64,000 bases of DNA from Prionace glauca. Its lineage: Eukaryota > Chordata > Chondrichthyes > Carcharhiniformes > Carcharhinidae. This document shows positions 55,880-64,000 of this stretch, piece by piece. The DNA is taken from the NCBI GenBank assembly GCA_037974335.1, contig CM075760.1:49744469-49808468 (forward strand). Reading direction: 5' to 3'. Below the pieces are notes generated by a model. It made no database searches, was not told the origin of the DNA, and saw nothing but the letters and a program-made list of their open reading frames with translations. Every line of letters starts with the position of its first letter. Position 1 is the stretch's first letter. Both the position numbers and the translations under genes were made by a program.

Positions 55880-56460
55880 CACTTCCCAGTTACTGTGATC
55901 CCACCAGTTCACCAGCTCCTCCGTCTCTTCCTTGTTCGTGGTGTCATCGTTGCAGTGGTGTCATCAGCAAACTTGGATATCAAGTTGGAGGGGAATTTGG
56001 CCACACAAGTCATCGGTGTATAAGGAGCATAGTGGGGCTGAGGACACAGTGTTGTGGGGCACTGCTTATGAGGATGATTGTGGAGGAGGTGTTTTGACTG
56101 TCCTTATTTATTGTTGTCTGTCAGGTTCAATTTGCAGAGATAGGAGCCTAGCCCCAGGCCAGAGACTTTGTACTGAGTTTCATTAGAACAGTGCTGTTAA
56201 AGGCTGAGCTGCAGTCGATAAACAAGATTCAGGGTTGCAATGTTGACTGTAGGGCCAGGGAGATTGCATCTGTGGACCTGTTGCGGATATAGGCAAACTG
56301 TAGTGGACCCAGGCAATCTGGGAAGCTGGAACTGATTCATGCCATAACAAATCTTTTGCTGCATCACATAATATTGGACAGATGTATCATTGGACAATAA
56401 TCATTAAGGCAGGCTATTTGGTTTTCTTTGGTAGCGGCCTTGGTTTGAGTTTTTCTTACC
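55880..56460 (-). mobile_element. LINE RT fragment, third family, old
   Basis: Reverse of a non-LTR RT coding region: 'gtcatcagcaaacttggata' (the FADD region in reverse), 'gaatttggccacacaagtca', 'gttgtggggcactgcttatg', 'gtagggccagggagattgca', 'gacctgttgcggatataggc'. Decayed. It differs from the CR1-like and Jockey-like families listed above. Confidence 0.55.
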
Positions 56461-57032
56461 TGGTGCACAGATCAGGAACTTTCCTACTGAGAGAGGACTC
56501 GCTGACCTTTACTGGTCCAGTAGGTCATAGTGGGCCAGCTGCAAATACACTGGACACATTCGACAGTAGTATAACAATGAACTCTGAAGCTTTGAAAGCA
56601 AACCCTGATAGTTGAGTTCTGTGTCATTCGAGTGTCAGATAATGATTTATACCTGTATTGTGCGAATGGCGGCCACAACGTTGTGGTCTCTCTACGGTCT
56701 TTTTGTAAATATAACAGAGATTCTGAGCTGTCAAGGCATTAGGAACTCTCTCTGCCAACTGCTGTTAGTTTCCAGAGGAAAGGGTGAAACCAACACTGTT
56801 TGGTACCAGCCCTGCTACAGGGGTTGTCAGTAGCTATCTGAAAGGTGACAAATTACTACATACAGGACTGCACTCTGAATTTTCTGTCAGGGTTACCCCC
56901 ACAACCTTCTCACTCTCCAAATCCCCCACAAGTTAGAGAGATTATTTACCTGCAGCTGAGTGAGGGTCAATGTTGAGGACCCCCGGAAAACTCTTTCCAA
57001 AATGTATACTATTTTGGCCCTACCATGGAGCA
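56461..57032. other. GPCR intron, unassigned part
   Basis: No exon was recognised. Confidence 0.3.
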
Positions 57033-57200
57033 TCACGGTGGCACAGTTGTTAGCACTGCTGACTCACAGCATCAGGGACCTGGCTTCAATCCCAGGCTCG
57101 GGTCACTGTCTGTGTCTAGTTTGGACCTTCTTCCCGTGTCTGGGTGGGTTTCCACCAAATGTTCCACTTTCCTCTCACGATCCAAAAGACGTGTTGGATC
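57033..57200 (+). mobile_element. HE1-like tRNA SINE
   Basis: Head 'cggtggcacagttgttagca', 'ctgctgactcacagcatcag', body 'gggtcactgtctgtgtctag', 'gtctgggtgggtttccacca'. Its 3' end meets the next LINE. Confidence 0.85.
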
Positions 57201-57224
57201 ATAAAAATAAAAAGAGGGGTCTGT

Positions 57225-58190
57225 ACTGGGACTCTTTAAGTTTGTAATTTTCATAGGTGACCTGGATAAGAAATTGGAGGGATGGGTTAGTACGTTTGCC
57301 GACGACACGAAAGTTGGTGGTGTTGTGGATAGGCTGGAGGGATGTCAAAAGTTGCAGCGTGACATAGATAGGATGCAAGACTGGGCGGAGAAGTGGCAGG
57401 TGGACTTCAACCCGGATAAATGTGTAGTGATCCATTTTGGCAGGTCCAATGGGATGAAGGAGTATAATATCTAAGCAGTGTCGAGGATCAGAAAGACCTT
57501 GGGGTCCGGGCCCATAGGACTCTCAAATCAGCCTCGCAGGTGGAGGATGTGGTCAAGAAGGTATATGGTGTACTACCCTTCATCAATCGACGGATTGAAT
57601 TTAGAAGTCGGGAGATAATGCTGCAGCTTTATAAGACCCTAGTCACATCCCATTTGGAGAACTGTGCCTAGTTCTGTTCGCCTTATTACAAGAAAGATGT
57701 GGAAGCTATTGAAACGGTGCAGAAGAGATTTACAAGGATGTTGCCAGGATTGGGTGGCATGCCTTATGAGGATAGGTTGATGGAGCTTGGTTTTTTTCTC
57801 CCTGGGGAGACGAAGGATGAGAGGTGACCTGATAGAGGTTTATAAGATGTTGAGAGGTATCGATCGCGTGGATTCTTGGAGGCTATTTCCCAGGGCTGAA
57901 ATGGTCGCTACGAGAAGATACAGGTTTCAGGTGCGGAGGAGTAGGTACAGAGGATATGTCAGGGGTAAGGTTTTCACTCAGAGGGCGGTGGGTGAGTGGA
58001 ATCGGCTGCCGTCGGTGGTGGTGGAGGCAAACTCTTTGGGGCCTTTCAAGCGACTTCTGGATGTGTACATGGGATTTAATGGGATTGAGGTTTATTGGTA
58101 GGTCTAGTAGGTAGGGATATGATCCGCGAAACTTGTGGGCCGAAGGGTCTATTTGTGCTGTCGTGTTCCATGTTCTGTGTTCTATAAAAA
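57225..58190 (+). mobile_element. CR1-like LINE 3' end in the GPCR intron
   Basis: FADDTKVGGVVDRLEGCQ at the palm domain, then MQDWAEKWQVDFNPDKCVVI (57274-57474). After frame breaks it continues to LRGDLIEVYKMLRGIDRVDS-type sequence and FTQRAVGEWNRLPS (57787-58101). Tail 'cgaagggtctatttgtgctg'. Sense orientation. Same subfamily as 12669-13522. Confidence 0.85.
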
Positions 58191-58313
58191 GAGATTTAAG
58201 TTATTCAGTTTGTGAACACGATATTTTTTAAAATGTTGTTCCATTTACAGTCTAAATTGTCACTTTTCCCCCTGAATCATACCTAATGTTATTCTTCATT
58301 TCCTTCCTGACAG

Positions 58314-59215
58314 TGAACATAATCACAATTGTGACACTGATGAGCAGAAACTGTGGTCTGTCCAAATGTGTCACTCGTTACCTGGTGGCCATGTCAGCGG
58401 GGGATCTGCTAGTTGTTATCCTCGACCTGATATTGAGACACATTCCCATTGTTTATTGGGAAAAATTTTATTTCTTACTATCAGTCCCCGTGTGTAACAT
58501 CCACGCCGTCCTGCTTTACACTGCCACTGACTGTTCTGTCTGGTTCACCGTCACTTTCACCTCTGATCGATTTGTGGCCATTTGCTGCCCCAAGCTGAAA
58601 AATAAATATTGCACTGAGAAATCAGCGGCTGTGGTTCTGGGAACAGTGACAGTGCTGAGCTGTTTAAAAAACATTTCCTGGTATTTTATGTTATTAAATG
58701 GATATGGGCTGGCGAACAATCCCTGGTTTTGTCGCTTCTCATGGGATGTTGTGGAATCTCCGGTCTGGGGAACAATTGAGTTCCTCCACAACATTCTAAC
58801 ACCGTGTGTCCCATTCGCCCTGATTCTGCTGCTCAATGCCCTCACCGTCAAACACATTTTAGTGAGCAGCAGAGCCCGCAGGAGACTCCGGGCTCACAGC
58901 AGTGGGGAGAATCCCAAAGACCCAGAGATGGAGAGTCGAAGGAAATCCATAATTTTACTATTTGTTATCTCAGCCAATTTCATTGTCTTATGGTCGACAT
59001 TAATGGTTTATTCAATATGGATTCGGATGTATAATTTGGGCTACCAGTCAATAAGGTTACATCTTTTTGTTATGGAATTGGGCTTCATGCTACAACTCAC
59101 AAGTTGCTGCACAAATACTGCCATTTATGCTGTGACACAGACTCACTTCAGACAGCAGCTAAAAGATCTACTGAAATACCCCATTACTGCAATTCTTCAA
59201 CTCAATACACCATAA
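58314..59215 (+). CDS. GPR139-like GPCR, exon 2 (TM1-TM7)
   Basis: A rhodopsin-class receptor at the plasma membrane. After the acceptor CCTGACAG it reads VNIITIVTLMSRNCGLSKC, TM2 YLVAMSAGDLLVVILDLIL and TM3 from VCNIHAVLLYTATDCSVWF. The E/DRY site is DRF in FTSDRFVAICC. TM4 starts VVLGTVTVLSCL, and extracellular loop 2 has WFCRFSW, whose Cys should bond with SVPVC at the top of TM3. TM5 includes CVPFALILLLNALTV, loop 3 is basic (SRARRRLRAHSS), TM6 includes SIILLFVISANFIVLWS, and TM7 includes SCCTNTAIYAV (an NPxxY variant). It stops at TAA. With exon 1 the protein is about 382 residues. All seven helices are open, so it looks functional. The ligand is unknown; GPR139 itself responds to aromatic amino acids. 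Confidence 0.9.
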
Positions 59216-59699
59216 CAGGAAACTACAACTACAAGACTCCTGACTCTTTCTGTTGGGCATTCATACTGTAAACAACAAAACACCCTCACAAAAACAGAAA
59301 TAGTTACAGAAAGGGAGAGAGAGAGGAGCGTGTTAGCAACAATGTGAGTGATAGAGAGAGACAAATTGGTAGAGAGAGGGAAAGGCACAAAACAAGGAGG
59401 ACTACAATTTGAAGAGTTTCTAACAGGTACAGGGAATAAAGCAGACAGAGAGAAAGAACAAAGACAGAGAAAGGCTCTCACAAAGAGAGGGAGACAGGAT
59501 AGAGAGTGGAGAAAATGGCGAGGGTGATATACAGGAAATAAGAAAGGGAGACAGAAGAAGACAGGCAGGAGGTTGTTATAAAAGAGGGAAAGGGAGATGA
59601 AAGGAAAACAGGAGACAAGAAGTGAGGCAGAGGGAAACATCCAGACACAGAGTGAAACAGAGACATCGAGACAGAGAGCGGGACAGAATGGGTAAGAAC
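59216..59699. other. 3' flank of the GPCR, purine-rich
   Basis: (GA)-rich low-complexity sequence ('agagagagacaaattggtag' style). No gene was seen. Confidence 0.5.
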
Positions 59700-60010
59700 A
59701 AAGACAAAGAGAACAAAGAACAACACAGCACGGGAAACAGGCCCTTCGGCCCAACGAGCCCGCGCCGCCGTCCCATGGTCAGTGACCTATTCATGATTTT
59801 AGTCTATGCCTAATGTGTGAGGATCAGGGAGGTCCAATATAGGGACAATTTGTTACCCAATCAATCAGCCTAAAAGCACATTTTTGGGATGTGGGAGGAA
59901 ACCGGAGTACCCGGAGGAAACCCACGCAACCACGGGGAGAACGCACAAACTCCCACGGACACAGGCCCAAATCCATGTGTCCGCACAGCAACAGAGATAG
60001 CCTCTGAGCT
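59700..60010 (-). mobile_element. tRNA SINE (HE1-like, long 3' subtype)
   Basis: Reverse of the 19455-19805 copy: 'cacgggaaacaggcccttcg', 'gcccaacgagcccgcgccgc', 'gggaggaaaccggagtaccc', 'accacggggagaacgcacaa'. It is well preserved. Confidence 0.8.
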
Positions 60011-60119
60011 GCCATGATGCCCTCGAGATGGTCCAGTTTAAGCACACCAACGACATGAAGCAGTAGGCAACTCCCGAAGCAATATACAAGAGCAGCCCAC
60101 CACAACCTACCGCCCGCAT

Positions 60120-60560
60120 GCCCCTTGCTGGACTTAAGTGCCTGTGGATAAAAATTTCATTATTAAAGACTCTATATCCCTGAGGCTAAAACTGACCCCA
60201 AGCCTACAATGCTTAGTAAGGCCTGCTATATCCCCTATATGTAGACCGCTCATGTGGCTGTCCAAGTGACTCTTGAACAACCCTAGCGTGCCTGCTTCCA
60301 CCACCTTACTCGGCAGTGCATTCCACATCCCCACTACCCTTTGTGTGAAAAACTGCCCTCTAATATTAGTCTTATATCTAGCCCCCCTCACCCTAAGCCC
60401 GTGACCCCTCGTTCTATCCATTTCTAATAGCGGAAAAAGCTTATCACCATCTACTCTATCTGTCCCCTTCATAATCTTATAAACCTCTATTAGATCCCCC
60501 CTCAGCCGACGTCTCTCAAGGGAAAACAGCCCAAGTGCGTTCAATCTTCCCTCGTAAGAC
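60120..60560 (-). mobile_element. CR1-like LINE 3' end
   Basis: A 142-aa open frame (60562-60134): MSYEGRLNALGLFSLERRRL, LIEVYKIMKGTDRVDGDKLF, RTRGHGLRVRGARYKTNIRG, FFTQRVVGMWNALPSKVVEA, FKSHLDSHMSGLH. Open to its stop, so fairly young. Closest to the outer LINE at 16160-19280. 60561-60665 between it and the next LINE is unassigned. Confidence 0.85.
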
Positions 60561-61342
60561 AAGAGTTTGAACCTTGTGTGAATTTGAACGACGTCTCTGC
60601 CTGAACCTGTGTCGGTCTGAACCTGGTGCGGGCCCGAGCCTGGGTAGGGGCCCTGTCGACATGAATACCAGCATTCGATTTGCTTTTCTAACTGATGATT
60701 GAACCTTCAGGTTAACCTTTAGAGAATCTTGAACAGGGACTCCCAGGTTCCCTTGCGCATCTGATTTTCTAAGTATTTCCCCGTTTAGAAAACAATTTAT
60801 GCCTGCATTTCTCTTTCAAAAGTGCACAATCTCACACTTTTCCTCGTTGTATTCCATCTGCCATCTCTTTGCCCTCTCTCTAACCTGTACATGTCCTTCT
60901 GCAGCCCTCCCTCCGCACCCCCCCGACTTTCTCAATACTCCCTGTCATTCGATATATCTTTGTATCTTCCGCAACAGCGTCTTCATTTCATTCTTCCAAA
61001 TCATTCATATTTATTATGAATATACATTAATGCACCGAACCCTGAGGCACACCAGTAGTCACTGGCTGCCATCCTGAAAACAGATCCCCTTCTTCCCCAC
61101 TCTCTGCCTTCTGTCAGCCAGCCAATCCTCTATCCATGCCAGGATCTTGCTCTCATCTCCTTTGGCACTTAACTCATTTAAGAGTCTCCAATGCAGCACT
61201 ATATCAATGGCCTTCTGGAAATCGAAATTAATCAGTTCAATTGGTCCTCCCTATCTAACTTCCTTGTTACCTGCTCAAAGAACTCTGACAGATTTGTCCG
61301 ACATGGGCTCCCCTTGACAAAGCCGAACTGACTCAGTGCTAT

Positions 61343-61898
61343 TGTGAAGTTGTATGAATTAAGTTGTGGTAGAATGTAACATTGGTGAACGATTTAGTAT
61401 ACAATAAAGAAAGCTGACTGTGAACAACCTAAGACATGAAGAAGACCTGAGAAGGTCAAGACCTGATAAGGCTGACTCCGCATAACCTAGGGCTGTATGA
61501 GTAAGACAAGATAAGGTCAGGGATGAAGGAGTCACCGACTTTCTCCTGTTCCTTAACAGTACAGGATAAAAGTATAAATGGTGAGAGGAAGAGTTCTAGG
61601 AGGTCAGAAGGTTGTACCATGATTTATGGCCCTTCTTATGATGCTTCTATTGATCAAATTCCTGAATAAGCTCTGGTCATGGAAACTGATAATGATTTTG
61701 TATAATTACTGAACTGAGTTTTTAAGTAAGTGCGGACTTGAGAAGGAATTAGCACGTCGTGACAACTGCTCACCAAACTCAAGTTACTGCCAATAGTGCA
61801 TGCAGTCTTTCGTAAATAAAGACTAGTTATTTTGTCAGAATTAATTTTGTTGATTCTTTCTATCAGAGTCAAGAAGGGGGAAAGTTTCCACTTCAACA
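61343..61898. mobile_element. Solo-LTR-like fossil (LTR retroelement, superfamily not determined)
   Basis: A 556-bp block that splits the RT region of the surrounding LINE. It begins TGTG and ends CAACA, and is flanked by 4 bp that differ at one base (ctat / atat), as expected for a target duplication. It contains a TATA-like 'aaaagtataaatgg' and an AATAAA near 61815. No internal coding region is present, so it is a solo LTR; strand is assumed plus from these signals. Age unknown, but younger than the LINE. Confidence 0.6.
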
Positions 61899-62974
61899 AT
61901 ATTTCATCATCTTCTGCCACCTCATCTTTCATAATGAACTCTAAAATATTGCCAATGACTGACGTCTGACTAACTACCCTATAATTTCCCGTCTTCTGCT
62001 TCTCTCCCTTCTTAAACAATTGACTTTCTGGCCTGCTGGTACCGTCCCTGCGTCCAGTGATTCCTGAAAGGTCATCACCATTGCCTCCACAATTTCATCA
62101 GCTATATCTTTTAGGACCCTGGGGTGCAGTCCGTTTGATCCAGGTGATTTATCCAACATCAGACTTTTCCGTTTCCCCTGAATCTTCTCCTTAGTGACGG
62201 CCACTACACGCACCTGTGCCCCCCCCCCCAAACCCCACGACTCTCCTGGAGTTCTGGCATCTCACTAATGTCTCGAACCGTGAAGACTGATGTAAAGTAA
62301 CTATTCATTTCCTCTGCCATTTCTTTGTTTCCTATTATTCCTTCTCCAGCCTCATTTTCCAGTAGTCCAATACCTATTTTTGTCTCTTTCTTACTTTTTA
62401 TATATTGAAAAAATATCTTCCTATCTTCTTTTATATTACTAGCCAGCTTACGCTCATATTTCATCTTCTTCCCCTTTATTGTTTTTTTGAGTTGTCCTCT
62501 TCTCGCTTTTAAAGACTTCCCAATCCTCTGGCTTCCCACTAATCCTCATCACTTTGTATACTTTCTCTTCTGTGTTAATGTTGTTGTTGACTTGCCTCGT
62601 CAGCCATGGATGCCTCATCCTCCCTGTGACATTGGGAATAATTTCTGCTGTTCCTCCTGAATTTCTGTTGTCCCTCTAAAAAACTCCTGCCATTGCTATT
62701 GCACTCTTTTCCCTGTTAGGTTCCCTTTCAAATCAACTCTGGCCAGTTCCTCCCTCATGTCTTTGTAATTCCCTTTATTTAATTCTGATACCGTTACATC
62801 TGACTCCAGCTTCTCCTCTCAAACTGCAGGGTCAATTCTATCATATTGTGGTCACTGCTCCCAAAGCGTTACATCACCTTAAATTTCCCTGTTCAAGTCT
62901 GCCTCATTACATACCACCAAATCCAGAATTGGCTATTCCCTAGTAGGTTGTATCACAACCTGCTCCAAAAAAAC

Positions 62975-63298
62975 ATAGAACATAAGAACATAAGAAATAG
63001 GAGCAGGAGTAGGCCATCTAGTCCTTCGAGCCTGCCCCGCCATTCAATAAGATCATGGCTGATCTGTCGTGGCTCAGTTCCACTTTCCCGCTTTCTCCCC
63101 ATAACCCTTAATCCCCTCTCTTATCAAAAACCCATCAACCCGCTTCTTAAAAATATTTAGCGAGGCAGCCTCCACCACCTCAACGGGCAGAGAATTCCAG
63201 AGATTCACCACCCTTTGAGTGAAGGAGTTCTTCCTCAACTCCGTTCTAAACCGCCCCCCCCCCCCCTCTTTATCTTGAGGCCGTGCCCTCTAGTCCTA
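62975..63298 (-). mobile_element. CR1-like LINE 3' tail, nested and young
   Basis: 'aagaacataagaaataggag', 'gcctgccccgccattcaata', 'gatctgtcgtggctcagttc', 'aagaacataag...': an almost exact reverse of the tail of the inner LINE at 17040-17304, including the C-rich run near 63250 that matches the G run at 17030. It is inserted into the long LINE at 60665-63890. Confidence 0.85.
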
Positions 63299-63894
63299 CA
63301 AACATTGACACTCCACAATTTTTTTGGGGATAACTACCTGCCTGATTTTCCAAGTCCATCAACATAATGATATTCCCCATGATTATTGTAATATCAGCAG
63401 TTTTATATGCTTTTTCTATCTCGTGATGTATTTTCTGCCCACATCCTGACTGCAGCCAGGAGGGTTTGTATCTAACTCCCTTCAGGGTCTTTTCATCTTT
63501 GTGATTCCTCAACTCCACCTACAGAGATTCTCTCCCTTTTGATCCTTTATTGCTTCTTGCTATCGATTCAATTTCATTCCTTACTAACAATGCAACACCA
63601 TCTCCTTTGCCAATCTGCCTGCCCTTTCGATAGGACAAATATCCTTAGATATTTAGAACCCTGATCCCCTTGCAGACACGTCTCTGTGATGCCCACAACA
63701 TCCTAGTGGCCGATTTCAATGCGTGCAACAAGCTCATTTACCTTGTTCAGTAAACTGCACGCATTTGGGTACAACACACACAGTCCTGCATTGACAACCT
63801 CCCTTCTCATACTTGTCACCTTTTTTTTCACTCTTGCCAGAAGTTAGATTTCTGCCAGCTACTATAATCTCTGGTTTGTTATGTGGGATGCCAG

Positions 63895-64000
63895 GGATCA
63901 TAAGATATAGGAGCAAAATTATGCCACTTGCCCACTGCTCCACCATTCAATCATGGTTGTTTTTTTTTCCTTATACCCATTCTCCTGCCTTTTCCCCATA
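63895..64000 (-). mobile_element. LINE/SINE 3' tail running off the window
   Basis: 'ggatcataagatataggagc', 'ttgcccactgctccaccatt' and 'ttctcctgccttttcccc' match another common shark LINE tail in reverse. It is cut by the window end. Confidence 0.6.

Larger units (their letters stand above)
60665..63890 (-). mobile_element. Long LINE copy (CR1/L3-like), minus strand, with two later insertions
   Basis: The order on the minus strand is 5' at high coordinates. 62204-62539 codes MKYERKLASNIKEDRKIFFQ, YIKSKKETKIGIGLLENEAG and EMAEEMNSYFTSVFT (linker). 61974-62231 codes KSPGSNGLHPRVLKDIADEI (start of RT). 61900-61960 has the NYRxVSxTSVIGNILE block (MFKKGEKQKTGNYRVVSQTS). 60665-61340 holds the rest of RT in broken frames. 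About 62.75-63.89 kb is endonuclease-region sequence. It is interrupted by a solo-LTR-like fossil (61343-61898) and a younger LINE 3' tail (62975-63298). Confidence 0.8.

Noticed and set aside
59197-59754. 185-aa Leu/Ser/Cys-rich minus frame
   Set aside because: Antisense of a (GA)-rich stretch and a SINE; no membrane-protein family recognised.

Overview
The window looks like elasmobranch, most likely shark, germline DNA. It carries one complete, unrearranged, cluster-type immunoglobulin heavy-chain (IgM, mu) locus on the + strand. V, two D, J and four C exons sit in a single compact unit, which is how cartilaginous fish arrange their Ig genes. HE1-like tRNA SINEs, CR1/L3-like LINEs and Penelope-like elements of the kind common in shark genomes support this placement. 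The species cannot be told from the sequence.

Layout. 0-1 kb: a CpG-rich, promoter-like patch. 1-22 kb: almost wholly decayed LINEs, SINEs, Penelope-like elements and simple or minisatellite repeats, several nested in one another (for example a LINE inside a LINE at 16.2-19.3 kb). 22.1-25.1 kb: a second, decayed copy of the IgH 5' flank, ending in a VH pseudogene that has lost its promoter and leader exon and has two retroelement inserts. 28.8-30.3 kb: the matching flank of the working gene. 30.47-32.37 kb: promoter, leader exon, VH, D1, D2 and JH, each segment about 0.4 kb from the next, with recombination signals V-23 / 12-D1-22 / 12-D2-12 / 23-J. 32.4-43.0 kb: the J-C intron, made of AT-rich diverged duplications, LINE pieces, a 2.3-kb (TCAC)-type array and then a purine-rich, AGCT-bearing repeat that resembles a switch region. 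43.0-46.9 kb: CH1-CH4 with the secretory tailpiece and a nearby poly(A) signal. 50.3-50.6 kb: the two membrane exons. 51.0 kb: poly(A) signals for the membrane form.

53.8-59.2 kb holds an unrelated two-exon rhodopsin-family GPCR of the GPR139-like type expanded in sharks; its 4.2-kb intron is filled with LINE, SINE and Penelope-like sequence. 59.7-64 kb is a minus-strand SINE and long LINE remains, interrupted by a solo-LTR-like fossil and by a younger LINE 3' end.

How the parts work together. RAG recombination within the cluster (V to D1 to D2 to J, allowed by the 12/23 spacers) would make a VDJ exon. It splices to CH1 with the same phase-1 junction used between all CH exons. Choice between the CH4 tailpiece/poly(A) and an internal CH4 donor joined to the membrane exons gives secreted or surface IgM. 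All V, J, CH and TM reading frames are open with consensus splice sites, so the cluster looks functional. All repeat boundaries were judged by eye and are approximate unless a target-site duplication is given.
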